Shown: positions 33,898 through 42,596 of the stretch, one piece after another
How positions within the stretch are numbered: position 1 is the stretch's first letter
Layout of the letters: each line of letters opens with the position of its first letter
From: Rhodoferax sp.
GTDB taxonomy: Bacteria > Pseudomonadota > Gammaproteobacteria > Burkholderiales > Burkholderiaceae_C
Reading direction: 5' to 3'
DNA: 51,066 nucleotides
Assembly: GCA_029865845.1 (NCBI GenBank)
Contig: JARXAM010000141.1
Span: 1 to 51,066 of the forward strand
Made by a program: the position numbers and the translations under genes
The notes under the pieces: generated by a model
What the model was told of the DNA's origin: nothing
The model's database searches: none
The model's input: only the letters and a program-made list of their open reading frames with translations

Positions 33898-34026
33898 GGC
33901 AAACTCCTTGGAAAGGTTGATGCTCACTGGTCAATGTTTTTGAGATGGACGAATCATAGGGTTTACCCGAGTGCCGCTCCACTTTATGCTAGTGATTGAT
34001 GGTATTCACCAGACTTATAGTTAGCC

Positions 34027-34989
34027 ATGTCCCGCAACCGCATTAACTTTCGGACATTCGACCTGAACTTGCTCAAGGTCTTTGACGCTGTCATGTCCGA
34101 ACGCAGCCTCACACGTGCCGCAGCGCAGCTCCACCTGACCCAGCCTGCCGTCAGCAACGCCATGCGCCGCCTGCGCGAGGCGCTGGACGACGATCTACTG
34201 GTACGCAATGGGCGCACCTTAGAAGCGACCGCACGCGGGCAAGAACTATGGCCCGCCGTACGCGAGACTTTGCAAAAGCTGCAGACCTCGCTGGCACCCA
34301 GTGTGTTTGACCCGGCTTTGGCCACCAACACCTTTGTACTGACCATGGCAGACGCCACCGCTGCAGAGCTAATGCCCGGCTTGGTGAATATGCTGGCCCG
34401 GGATGCCGCTGGCGTCTCGTTGCGGGTGCTGCCCCTGACCACGCGCGACCCCCGCAAAGTGTTGGAAGAAGGAGCAGCAGACCTGGCGATTGGCCACTTC
34501 CCGGCCGTGGTGGCAGACCTGACGGCGCGTGCCCAGGCAGGCGCTAACCCGACTTTTGTACACCACCGCCTGTTTGTGGGCGACTACGTGTGCGTGATGC
34601 GCAAAGGCCACCGACTTACCGAGGGGGAGTTCACGTTAGACCGCTTTTGTGCTGCATCCCACATGCTGGTGAGTTTTTCGGGCAGGGCATTCGGCTTCAT
34701 TGACGAGGCGCTGGTCAGCCTCAAACGCACCCGTCGCGTCGTGCTTACCGTCAACCAGTTTTTTACTGCTGGCAAGGTGGTCGTGCAGTCCGAGCTGCTC
34801 ACCGTGCTTCCTCGCCATTTTGTGAATGTGACCGGGTATGCCGACCAACTGGTCATCCGTGAGCTTCCCTTCACGGTACCCCCCATCCATGTCGATGCGC
34901 TGTGGCACCAGCGGCTTGATGGCGCCAGCCCCCACGCATGGCTACGATCGCAAGTAGCCGCCCTGGGTGAGACCATTTTTTCCGCATGA
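34027..34989 (+). CDS. LysR-type transcriptional regulator
   Basis: 320 residues. The N-terminal winged helix-turn-helix is clear (RSLTRAAAQLHLTQPAVSNA at about residues 25-44, then MRRLREALDDDLLVRNGRTL). The type 2 periplasmic-binding-like effector domain runs from about residue 95. The opening FRTFDLNLLKVFDAVMSERS is typical of the NodD/NahR/PcpR-like branch. The effector is unknown. Its stop overlaps the metallophosphoesterase start as ATGA, so the two are co-translated. It is also divergent from the small membrane protein at 33490-33897, the most likely target besides itself. Confidence 0.93.
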   Translation: MSRNRINFRTFDLNLLKVFDAVMSERSLTRAAAQLHLTQPAVSNAMRRLREALDDDLLVRNGRTLEATARGQELWPAVRETLQKLQTSLAPSVFDPALATNTFVLTMADATAAELMPGLVNMLARDAAGVSLRVLPLTTRDPRKVLEEGAADLAIGHFPAVVADLTARAQAGANPTFVHHRLFVGDYVCVMRKGHRLTEGEFTLDRFCAASHMLVSFSGRAFGFIDEALVSLKRTRRVVLTVNQFFTAGKVVVQSELLTVLPRHFVNVTGYADQLVIRELPFTVPPIHVDALWHQRLDGASPHAWLRSQVAALGETIFSA

Positions 34990-35792
34990 AGATTCAACTG
35001 CTGTCTGACCTCCATCTGGAGGCGCACCCAGATTTGCACGCCACGCCCCTGCCGGGCGCTGATGTGTTGGTGCTCGCTGGCGACATCGGCTCCTACCAGC
35101 CGGGTTCGCAACTGGCCGGGGATGACTTCGGACTGGAACGCTTTTCGCCCTTGCGTGGTTGGCCAGTGCCAGTGCTCTTTGTGCCAGGCAACCACGAGTA
35201 CGACACCCTGGATTTTGACTTGGCCCATGCCCGACTGCGCGCCACATGTGAGCGCTTGGGCATCCTGTGGCTGGAACGGGCAACCGCAGTTCTAGACGGC
35301 GTGCGTTTTGTAGGCACTACGCTATGGACAGACTTTGACGCACTCGCGGCCAAAGAGCCCTCCGAGCGCCAACTCAAGGCCCGCGACAAGGCCTTTCGCG
35401 CAGCCAACTACTACTTAAAAAAAGCACGCACGACCCGGACAGGCGAGCCGTGGCTGGCTCACGGATTGCGCGAGCAGGCGCTGGCATGCCAAGCGTGGCT
35501 GCGTGAGGCCTTGGACCAGCCACATGCCGGGCCGACCGTCGTGGTCACCCACTTTGCCCCAAGCCTTCTCAGCGCAGACCCGCGTTACGGGCTGGTGCCG
35601 GGCACCGCCGGCTTCTGCAACGCGCTGGATGCGCTATTGCCACGGGCAGACCTTTGGCTGCATGGCCATTTGCACGCCCCCAGCGACTACCGCCTGGGCA
35701 CCTGCCGCGTGGTGGCCAACCCGTTGGGCTATCTGCGCAAAAACGAACAGCGGGGCTACCGACCTGAGCTATTGATTGAGATCGGCCACTGA
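34986..35792 (+). CDS. Calcineurin-like metallophosphoesterase
   Basis: 268 residues starting at the ATGA overlap with the LysR gene. The dinuclear-metal motifs are all present: SDLHLE at the N-terminus (D-x-H), LAGDIG (GD), PGNHEYD (GNHE) near residue 66, THFAPS and HGHLHAPSDY (GHLH-type). The family includes phosphatases, nucleotide phosphodiesterases and nucleases. There is no signal peptide, so it is cytoplasmic. The substrate cannot be assigned. Coupling to a LysR regulator is unusual for a housekeeping phosphatase and suggests conditional expression. Confidence 0.9.
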   Translation: MKIQLLSDLHLEAHPDLHATPLPGADVLVLAGDIGSYQPGSQLAGDDFGLERFSPLRGWPVPVLFVPGNHEYDTLDFDLAHARLRATCERLGILWLERATAVLDGVRFVGTTLWTDFDALAAKEPSERQLKARDKAFRAANYYLKKARTTRTGEPWLAHGLREQALACQAWLREALDQPHAGPTVVVTHFAPSLLSADPRYGLVPGTAGFCNALDALLPRADLWLHGHLHAPSDYRLGTCRVVANPLGYLRKNEQRGYRPELLIEIGH

Positions 35793-35827
35793 GGCGTGGG
35801 CTCACGCATGTGCATCCAACACGCCTC
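35791..35827. other. Weak inverted repeat between convergent genes
   Basis: gaggcgtg (35791-35798) and cacgcctc (35820-35827) form an 8-bp stem with a 21-base loop. It overlaps the metallophosphoesterase stop. There is no T-run, so it is only a weak termination candidate. Confidence 0.3.
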
Positions 35828-35845
35828 GTCTCACGCGCCTGATCG

Positions 35846-36748
35846 TCACGGCACAGGCGCTTCTGCCGGCCGCAAGTAGCTGGCAAAACGCGGCACGCCC
35901 TGCGCGGTTAAACCTCTAAAGCGAAAAGTCACCCAAGCACCAACGGCCGGTGGCGCGCGCCTGTCTGCGTCGGACAAGCCACTTCCGAGCTTGAAGCGTT
36001 GCGCCTTGCCGGCTTCACCGCCGGACCACTCCACCCACAAGGCACCCGTACTACCTGCCAAACGCCCTTGTCCCGGCACATGGGCCACTACACGGGCCTC
36101 GGCGTCTTGAAAAGGTTTGAGCTTGACGATCTCTTTGGAGCGGCCTGGCACATACAGCGCGGAATCCAACTGCAACATCAAGCCCTCGCCCCCACCCGCC
36201 ACTGTACGCTCTAACAACGCGGCAAGGCCATCCGTACCGGGCGCGCGGGCCTGTTCAACCGCTTGCACCCAAGGCTGTCCCAGCGCGCGCACTACCGCCT
36301 GCAGGTCTGCATAGCGTTCGACAAAACCACCCCGATGGGATGGCAGGTCAAACACCATGTACCGCAGGGCAGCCCAAGCTGTGTCGTCTGGCAGCTGCTG
36401 CCGAACGGTGGACACCGCCTCGGCAAAACGACCGCGACCGGCCCAGAGTTCGCCGTCAAGGGCATGCGACGGCCAACCGGCAGTAAACCATGGCGGTGCA
36501 GCAATGGGGTTGCCGCCCCGCGTGCGCAGACGTTGGCCATCCCAGTAGCCGCGCACGCCGTCGTACTTTTCACTCACACGGGCCCGATCAGCGGGAAAGT
36601 CGGGGTGGTATTCACCGGCCAGCATCAATGGTGGGAGGCGGCCCAGATCAGCGGCCACCGCATCCGGGATCGGAAGCAGGGTGCTGAGTGCGGCAACGCC
36701 CAGACACTGCAGGCATACACGACGATGATGGGGATCAAACGGGGTCAT
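35846..36748 (-). CDS. LigE-type ATP-dependent DNA ligase with export signal
   Basis: 300 residues. The nucleotidyltransferase motif I is EKYDGVRG with the adenylated Lys61. The other ligase motifs follow: TRGGNPI, LDGELW, GGGEGLMLQ and VKLKPFQDAEARVVAHVPGQ. A small C-terminal OB domain ends the protein. There is no extra domain, as in the minimal LigE group. The N-terminus RRVCLQCLGVAALSTLLPIP ending near AVAA is a probable secretion signal, so the enzyme should act in the periplasm or outside the cell. LigE proteins of Neisseria and Haemophilus have been linked to extracellular DNA, biofilm and possibly DNA uptake. GGAG lies 8 bases before the start. Confidence 0.9.
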   Translation of the reverse strand: MTPFDPHHRRVCLQCLGVAALSTLLPIPDAVAADLGRLPPLMLAGEYHPDFPADRARVSEKYDGVRGYWDGQRLRTRGGNPIAAPPWFTAGWPSHALDGELWAGRGRFAEAVSTVRQQLPDDTAWAALRYMVFDLPSHRGGFVERYADLQAVVRALGQPWVQAVEQARAPGTDGLAALLERTVAGGGEGLMLQLDSALYVPGRSKEIVKLKPFQDAEARVVAHVPGQGRLAGSTGALWVEWSGGEAGKAQRFKLGSGLSDADRRAPPAVGAWVTFRFRGLTAQGVPRFASYLRPAEAPVP

Positions 36749-36846
36749 GCGGAAGGCTCCGAGGGTGGGATGGACCGTTCTTGACGTAGCGCAAGGCAGT
36801 GTAACGGTGTAGACCCAGACTGAAAGCCCATTACCGGAGACGGTTT

Positions 36847-37269
36847 ATGAACATCTTGCTCGCCGTAGACGGCAGTCCCTACAGCAAAAAAATGCTCGCA
36901 TACCTCAGCACCCATGCCGCGCTGCTGGGCACGCAACACACCTACACTGTCTTTCACGCCCAAGCAGCACTACCCGCGCGCGCCAGGGCGGCGCTGGGAA
37001 AGTCCACCGTCGACCAGTACTACGCGGACGAGGCAGACAAAGTGCTTACCCCGGTTGCGAAGTTCCTCCAGCGGCATCGCATCCGTGCCACGCTGGACTG
37101 GAAGGTGGGCGCTGCAGGCGCGCTGATTGGCCAACGGGCAGATACCGGCACATTTGACTTGGTAGTCATGGGCTCCCACGGGCATACTGCCCTTGGCAAC
37201 CTGGTGATGGGCTCGGTCGCCACCCAAGTGCTCGCGCACTGCAAGACACCGGTGCTGCTGGTGCGGTAA
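36847..37269 (+). CDS. Universal stress protein, UspA family
   Basis: 140 residues, the normal single-domain length. MNILLAVDGSPYSKKMLAYL is the standard N-terminal strand with Asp for ATP contact. GSHGHTALGNLVMGSVATQV matches the G-x2-G-x9-G-S/T ATP-binding signature, so this is probably an ATP-binding USP. The start at 36847 follows ACCGGAGACGGTTT with GGAG about 9 bases upstream. It is convergent with the TetR gene and their stop codons are adjacent with no bases between. Confidence 0.93.
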   Translation: MNILLAVDGSPYSKKMLAYLSTHAALLGTQHTYTVFHAQAALPARARAALGKSTVDQYYADEADKVLTPVAKFLQRHRIRATLDWKVGAAGALIGQRADTGTFDLVVMGSHGHTALGNLVMGSVATQVLAHCKTPVLLVR

Positions 37270-37911
37270 CTAGCGACTCAGGAGCCCGTCGAAGCAGGTG
37301 CGCAAAACCAAATCAATGATCTGCGCATCCGTATGCTGGCCACCCAAACGCAAGAACTCCAACACAGGATCGCACGCGCGGGCGTACAGGGTGTAGAGCA
37401 CCGCGATGGCCGGCAGCTCGGGGTTGATCTGGCCTTGTGCCTGCGCCGCCTCTATCCATCCCCCCAAGCGCTCACTCACCTCCATGAGCCCGTCCATATA
37501 GGCTTTGTGGCCCATTAAGGTGGCGCGCAAGGTGCTGTTCTGACTGGGCAGCGAGGGCATCTCGCCCGCCAGTTTGAGCGCCATGGTCCAGCGCACCACT
37601 GCACGCAGGCGTAGCAGGGGCGACATATCGTCGGGCAAGGTATCCAAAAAGGCTTGGGCCTGTCCCATGAGGTGGGCCATCGCGGCGGCGGCCAAATCCT
37701 CTTTGCTGGGAAAGTGCTTGTACAAACTCGCTTTGGCTATGCCCACGCTGGCAGCCACCTCATCGACCGTCATGGCCTCAAAGCCTTTTTCAGCCAACAG
37801 CAAGTTCACCGACCGAATAATGGCGTCCTCGCGGGCTTGCAACATCTGCTTTTTGAAGGAGACTTTGGCGGGCGACGAGGGCGTAGCGCGAACAAGAGCG
37901 GAATCGGTCAT
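37270..37911 (-). CDS. TetR/AcrR family regulator
   Basis: 213 residues. A TetR helix-turn-helix is visible at about residues 45-65 (MTVDEVAASVGIAKASLYKH, then FPSKEDL), preceded by an unusual 25-residue polar N-terminal tail. The C-terminal ligand-binding helices show no diagnostic motif. There is no adjacent efflux pump or metabolic operon on the same strand, so the target is unknown. The 54-base gap to the argP-like gene is AT-rich. Confidence 0.92.
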   Translation of the reverse strand: MTDSALVRATPSSPAKVSFKKQMLQAREDAIIRSVNLLLAEKGFEAMTVDEVAASVGIAKASLYKHFPSKEDLAAAAMAHLMGQAQAFLDTLPDDMSPLLRLRAVVRWTMALKLAGEMPSLPSQNSTLRATLMGHKAYMDGLMEVSERLGGWIEAAQAQGQINPELPAIAVLYTLYARACDPVLEFLRLGGQHTDAQIIDLVLRTCFDGLLSR

Positions 37912-37965
37912 GTGCGCATTTTATTCCTTGGCCGTCGGAATGTGGATACAAAGACTAATTTGTGA

Positions 37966-38883
37966 CTATTTGGTTTTCTCCACCAGCCATCGCGCAGCAG
38001 CGCCAGACAGGGCCTGGGTGAGTCGATCGATAACGTCAGAATCCAGGTTCCAGCAGTGCCAGTACAAATTCACGGGCAAGCGCATGGTCGGCGCCATGTT
38101 CACCAGTTGGCCGCTTTCCAGCAAGCCGCCCACCAGCAGTTCGGGCACGATGCTCACCCCCCAGCCAGCCAAGACGGCGCGCACTTGGCCCTCGGAGCTG
38201 GGCACAAACCGCTGGCTTAGGGATACACGGCGCAGGTTGAGTGCGCGACTCACGAATTCTGTAGGCAGGTCATCCTTGCGGTTGAACGCCACGAATCGAA
38301 TGCTTCGAAAGTTGTGCGGCGTCAGCCCCTGGGGGCCATGCGCCTGTGCATAGTCAGCGCTGGCCACCGCCACATACTGCATAGCACCCAAAGACTGCAC
38401 CTTGCAACCCCGTAGCGCCTGCTTCAGAGTCGTGACACAGCCCAGTACCTGGCCTTCACGCAGCCATTCGTGGGTGAAGTCTTGGTCGTCGGTGATGATT
38501 TCTAGGGGCAAACCCGCGTGCAGCAGCGGGTCCAGCGCTGGCAAGGCCCAGGTGGCGATGCTGTCGGCATTGACGGCGATAGAGATGCGCTCATCCTCGC
38601 GCACGGCACCGGTGCTGGGCGCGAGGTCTTTGAGGTCGGATTCCAGGTCTGCGCGCAAGAGGCGCATCTGGACGGCGTGCTTGATCAACAAGCGCCCTGC
38701 CGCAGTCGCCTTCACCGGGCGGCTGCGCACCAACAGCACGGTGCCCACCTGCGCCTCCAGCGCACGCAGGCGCTGCGACACGGCGGATTGGGTAATGGAC
38801 AGGCGCACCGCTGCGCGCTCAAAGCCGCCCTCTTCCACGATGGCGGCGAGGCATTCGAGGGCGTCCGCGTCGAAAGTACGCAT
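37966..38883 (-). CDS. argP: LysR-type regulator ArgP (IciA)
   Basis: 305 residues with close similarity by eye to E. coli ArgP along the whole length: GFERAAVRLSITQSAVSQRL in the DNA-binding domain and ISIAVNADSIATWALPALDP at the start of the effector domain. ArgP senses lysine/arginine and activates exporters and lysine-related genes; the E. coli target argO is not here. Instead it diverges from dadA with an 86-base intergenic region that contains a TTA-N7-TAA dyad. Control of dadA by ArgP would therefore be a reasonable inference, with D-amino acids or lysine as possible signals. Confidence 0.9.
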   Translation of the reverse strand: MRTFDADALECLAAIVEEGGFERAAVRLSITQSAVSQRLRALEAQVGTVLLVRSRPVKATAAGRLLIKHAVQMRLLRADLESDLKDLAPSTGAVREDERISIAVNADSIATWALPALDPLLHAGLPLEIITDDQDFTHEWLREGQVLGCVTTLKQALRGCKVQSLGAMQYVAVASADYAQAHGPQGLTPHNFRSIRFVAFNRKDDLPTEFVSRALNLRRVSLSQRFVPSSEGQVRAVLAGWGVSIVPELLVGGLLESGQLVNMAPTMRLPVNLYWHCWNLDSDVIDRLTQALSGAAARWLVEKTK

Positions 38884-38969
38884 GGTGTGTTCTTATTAAT
38901 GCGGCTAATGTTTTCGCTAATCAGTTAATTTTACTTTTACTAGGCTTCCGCTTGGCTGACACTGCGCAG
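38884..38969. promoter_or_regulatory. argP-dadA divergent control region with LysR-type dyad
   Basis: This 86-base gap is clearly AT-rich. TTAATGCGGCTAA (38896-38908) is a T-N11-A dyad (TTA-N7-TAA), the classical LysR-family site, and GCTAAT recurs at 38916-38921. It lies 13 bases upstream of the argP start, well placed for autoregulation and control of dadA. Confidence 0.5.
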
Positions 38970-40304
38970 ATGAAAATCATTGTTCTCGGCGCAGGCACTA
39001 TCGGCATTTGTACAGCGTGGCATTTGCTGGAACTCGGCCACGACGTCACGGTGGTCGAGCGCCAAGCAGACGCCGCTTTGGAAACCAGTTTCGCCAACGG
39101 CGCGCAAATCTCCGTGAGCTACTGCGAGCCCTGGGCCAACAAGGAGGCACCGCTCAAGGCGCTGAAGTGGATGCTGAGCAAGGAAGCCCCACTGTTGTTC
39201 CGACCCCAAAACCCTTTTGGACCCGGCTTGCAGCAGTACATCTGGGGCTTGTCGTTCTTGGCGAACTGCAACGACACCGCCTTTGAGCGCAACGTACAAC
39301 AGCTGGTCGCGCTCGGTGCCTACAGCCACGCGGCGCTGAAGGATGTGGTGGCCAGCACCGGTATCCAGTACAAGCGGCTCGAGCGTGGCATTGCGCACTA
39401 CTACTGCGACCCAAAGTCGTTTGACACGGCAGGCGACGCCGCCGCGCTCATGCGCAAATACGGCGTAAATCGCCAAGTCATCAGCAAAGAAGAGTTCCTG
39501 AAGATCGAGCCTGCCTACCGCTCGTTTGCAGACCACATCGTAGGCGGCACCTTCACCCCCAGCGACGAGTCGGGTGATTGCCGCGTATTTACCCAAGAAC
39601 TGGCGAAGCGCTGCGCCGCCCGTGGCGCGGAATTTTTGTATGGACACAGCGTGCAAGCGCTGAACACGGAAGGCGGCGCGCTCCCATCAGTGACGGTTCG
39701 CGCAGCCCAGCCAGAGGCTGCTGCTCTGAATATGCACGGGCCGCTTCAGGTACTTAAAGCCGACCACGTCGTGGTGGCAACCGGCTCGTACACCGCGCCG
39801 CTTTTGCGCTCGGTAGGCGTGAACCTACCCATCTACCCCGGCAAGGGCTACAGCGCCACCTTCAAGATTTTGAGGCCCGAGCAAGCGCCGCTCGTATCCA
39901 CGATTGACGATGCCAAAAAGGTCGCCATCAGCCGCTTGGGCGACGAGCTGCGCGTGGCCGGCACAATCGAAGTGGGGGGCTTCGACCTGACGCTGGACTC
40001 ACCGGTGGCCAAGGCCCGCTGTCACATGCTGTCTCGCCGCATCGAAGAGGTGCTGCCCGGCGTGTGCGACACCCGCACCGCAGAACAAGGCGGCCAGCCC
40101 CATTACTGGACCGGCCTGCGCCCTGCTACGCCCACCAATATTCCCTACATCGGCCAAACCCCGGTGCGCGGGGTGTGGGTCAACGCGGGTCACGGCACCC
40201 TGGGCTGGACGCATGGCGCAGGGTCTGGCAAAGCGATTGCGGAGCTGATCCACGGGGAAAAGCCGGAGATGAACTTCAGGTTTTACGGATGCAACACGCC
40301 ATAA
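38970..40304 (+). CDS. dadA: D-amino acid dehydrogenase DadA
   Basis: 444 residues. The ATG at 38970 gives MKIIVLGAGTIGICTAWHLL, the FAD-binding Rossmann motif with G-x-G-x2-G, and matches the typical DadA start. Further family features are FANGAQISVSYCEPWANKEA near residue 47, the TPSDESGD segment near 200, and the C-terminal FAD contact GVWVNAGHGTLGWTHGAGSG. It oxidises D-alanine and other D-amino acids to 2-oxo acids, passing electrons to the respiratory chain at the membrane. There is no alanine racemase gene (dadX) next to it, unlike in enterobacteria. It diverges from argP. Confidence 0.95.
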   Translation: MKIIVLGAGTIGICTAWHLLELGHDVTVVERQADAALETSFANGAQISVSYCEPWANKEAPLKALKWMLSKEAPLLFRPQNPFGPGLQQYIWGLSFLANCNDTAFERNVQQLVALGAYSHAALKDVVASTGIQYKRLERGIAHYYCDPKSFDTAGDAAALMRKYGVNRQVISKEEFLKIEPAYRSFADHIVGGTFTPSDESGDCRVFTQELAKRCAARGAEFLYGHSVQALNTEGGALPSVTVRAAQPEAAALNMHGPLQVLKADHVVVATGSYTAPLLRSVGVNLPIYPGKGYSATFKILRPEQAPLVSTIDDAKKVAISRLGDELRVAGTIEVGGFDLTLDSPVAKARCHMLSRRIEEVLPGVCDTRTAEQGGQPHYWTGLRPATPTNIPYIGQTPVRGVWVNAGHGTLGWTHGAGSGKAIAELIHGEKPEMNFRFYGCNTP

Positions 40305-40450
40305 ACGCGCAGCACAACCGACGCCAACGCGACCAACTCCTCATTCAGCCGCTATGTAAATCGTCAGCCGCAGTGCTGTACCCTGCTCGCCTTCCTTTTT
40401 AGATTTGCTTGCCGTATTCATCGGGTGGTTCATTTATTTAGGGAGTCTTC

Positions 40451-41362
40451 ATGCTTAAAGTTCTGGGTTCTGTTTTTTTCGTCGCTGTATTAAGCGCATG
40501 TGGAGGAGGGGGAAGTGGGGGAGGAGGTGGGGACCAGAGTTCGGTTGACACCTCACCAATGATGGTTAAAACCGTAGTGACCTTCACCGACAGTACCTAT
40601 ACATCCTTTCCAGGAGCCACGCCATCCGCACAAAGCATTCCAGCCAATTCCGTTTCGGGTTTATTCACCACCACCCTTAACACCTTAAGCAACGGAAGTG
40701 TGACCTTTAGTGCGACCCCGATTTCTAGTGGTCAAAATTCGCCACTGACTGGTTACTACGATGTAGCAGTAACTATGCCTGAGTTCAGCAGGTTCACCAC
40801 CGGCGGTGCGGCGTTATGGCCACGAGCGCGTTTTGGCACCTATTCGACTGCCCGCAAAACCACCGGGAGCAGCAATACCATTGAGTACATAGACATGCCC
40901 TACATAGCTGTGAATCAGGTTCCCGCCACCGTTTCCAGTGGAACCTATAGCGGCACTTCCGGTAGAGCGATCGGTGTACTGGCAAGCAGCACGCGCTTTC
41001 CGTGGATGCGTTGCAATGCCTCTGCAACGATGTCTGTCGCTGAGTCCACGCGCACGGTGGTACTAACACTCGCAAATTGTGGTGACTCCTATGACACCAC
41101 CGGTACCCCGAGTGGGAATCCAATACCCGTTATCAATCCAACTATTACTCTGACCACCTCCGACAATGCAACTTTTAAGGTTACAGGGAACCCAACCTTT
41201 ACCTTTGGAGTGAATCCACCCCTCAACACATTTACGCCCACCACTTTCCGCGGCGACTTTAAATTGGCGGGAACGCTAAGCGCTACAGAAATTGTGGGAC
41301 GTGTGTACATGACTGACGGAAACGGCGTTCATGGCACGTTTGCATTCGGCGTAACTCAGTGA
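40451..41362 (+). CDS. Lipoprotein with Gly-rich linker, unknown function
   Basis: 303 residues. AGGGAG lies 5 bases before the ATG. The signal MLKVLGSVFFVAVLSAC ends in a lipobox, with a GGGG-rich linker directly after Cys17. The mature part is Ser/Thr-rich with many beta strands (KTVVTFTDSTYTSFPGATPS, FKVTGNPTFTFGVNPPLNTF) and one cysteine pair. It resembles exposed beta-sandwich proteins, but I recognise no family. Base composition is AT-richer than the flanking metabolic genes, suggesting recent acquisition or weak selection. It stands alone between dadA and a convergent LysR gene. Confidence 0.75.
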   Translation: MLKVLGSVFFVAVLSACGGGGSGGGGGDQSSVDTSPMMVKTVVTFTDSTYTSFPGATPSAQSIPANSVSGLFTTTLNTLSNGSVTFSATPISSGQNSPLTGYYDVAVTMPEFSRFTTGGAALWPRARFGTYSTARKTTGSSNTIEYIDMPYIAVNQVPATVSSGTYSGTSGRAIGVLASSTRFPWMRCNASATMSVAESTRTVVLTLANCGDSYDTTGTPSGNPIPVINPTITLTTSDNATFKVTGNPTFTFGVNPPLNTFTPTTFRGDFKLAGTLSATEIVGRVYMTDGNGVHGTFAFGVTQ

Positions 41363-41427
41363 CAAAGTAGTTACAAAGTGTCGGCACCGCCACTTGCCTG
41401 GACCGTGCCCTTAGTTGGAATGGAAAG

Positions 41428-42369
41428 TTAACGATCCAATGTATGGGCGATCGCCAGACACTGCTGAAACGCCCTCGTCGCCCGGCTGGCGTGCGGGGAC
41501 TTTCTGGTGATGGCGAAGAACTGGCAGGCATAGCCCAGTACGTCGGGGCGAACCGCTTGCATGAGGCCGCGGCGCACAAAGCTCTCGGCATAGTGGTCGG
41601 GCAAGAACCCCAGAAATTGACCCGAGAGGATCAGCGTGGCAATCGACTCTTGGTCAAACCCCGTCGCGCGGCGTGGCAGGCGCATGCGTTGGCTCAACTC
41701 CATGTTGGGCGAGTGGTAGCCCAACCCCGCGAACTCGTGTTGGGGCAAGGTCTCCCAGTCCACGCGACTCTGGTCCGCACTCCATAGCGCGTGGCCGATG
41801 CCACAGTACAGTAGCATGTGCTCGTCAAACAGCGGGGTGTAGTCCAACACATCCGATGCGCGGTGCCCCGGAATGATGCCCACATGAAACTGCCCGTCCA
41901 GCACCCCCCGCTCAATAGCGGTGAGCGTGGCCACGTGCAGGTTCAGCCCCACATCCGGGGCCTGTGCGTGAAAGCGGGCGATGGCCTCGGCAATGTGGCT
42001 GGCCGGGTTGCTGGCTGTTTTGTCAAACACCGCCACCTGCAACTGCCCGCCCATGCGCTGGTGGATGTCATCCACGCTGCTGCGAAACGCGTCGGTCGCG
42101 GCGAGTAGCTGGATGGTCTGGGCATAGATTTTTTCGCCCTCGGCCGTGAGCGCAAACCCCGCGCGGCCACGCCGACACAGGGTCAGGCCCAAACGGGTTT
42201 CTAGGTCTTTGATGTGGCGACTCACGGTAGAGGTGCCGATATTGAGCTCCAACTCAGCCGCGGCCATGCCCCCGCAATCCACCACCGTCTTGAAGACCCG
42301 CAGCAGCCGCAGATCCATGTCGCTGATGTGGCCAAGAACCGCTTTGTTTTTGGAAGACGACGCGTTCAT
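41428..42369 (-). CDS. LysR-type regulator, probable controller of beta-alanine catabolism
   Basis: 313 residues from the ATG at 42369; an in-frame extension to 42432 adds 21 residues without conserved sequence. The winged helix is at about residues 17-75 (MDLRLLRVFKTVVDCGGMAA, then SRHIKDLETRLGLTLCRRGR). The effector domain begins near residue 95 (GGQLQVAVFDKTASNP). It diverges from the transaminase/mmsA pair across a 227-base region. In many Proteobacteria a LysR gene at this position controls the omega-amino acid transaminase, so the ligand may be beta-alanine or a semialdehyde (inference). Confidence 0.9.
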   Translation of the reverse strand: MNASSSKNKAVLGHISDMDLRLLRVFKTVVDCGGMAAAELELNIGTSTVSRHIKDLETRLGLTLCRRGRAGFALTAEGEKIYAQTIQLLAATDAFRSSVDDIHQRMGGQLQVAVFDKTASNPASHIAEAIARFHAQAPDVGLNLHVATLTAIERGVLDGQFHVGIIPGHRASDVLDYTPLFDEHMLLYCGIGHALWSADQSRVDWETLPQHEFAGLGYHSPNMELSQRMRLPRRATGFDQESIATLILSGQFLGFLPDHYAESFVRRGLMQAVRPDVLGYACQFFAITRKSPHASRATRAFQQCLAIAHTLDR

Positions 42370-42596
42370 CAGGAGGCCGCCAGAGTACGAAGAGCGCTCC
42401 GCAGCGCAGCCCGCCACGGCCGCGTTCTGCATACGGAGCAACTACGCCAGAGGAGACAAAGCAACGGGCGAACTGCGAAAACTTTCATACCTTGCGAAGT
42501 AAGGAGTGCTATTTGTAACTTTATAAGAGTAACAGAGCTACGCACAATGAACCGTCGCCCTGAACAACGTGCTCACACTACCAACTGGAATGCCCC
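42370..42596. promoter_or_regulatory. Divergent region between the LysR gene and the transaminase gene
   Basis: This 227-base gap becomes AT-rich toward the transaminase. It holds CCTT-N7-AAGG (42490-42504), a partial dyad of LysR type, and two direct GTAAC copies 14 bases apart around 42515-42533. No complete promoter can be assigned with confidence. Confidence 0.35.
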
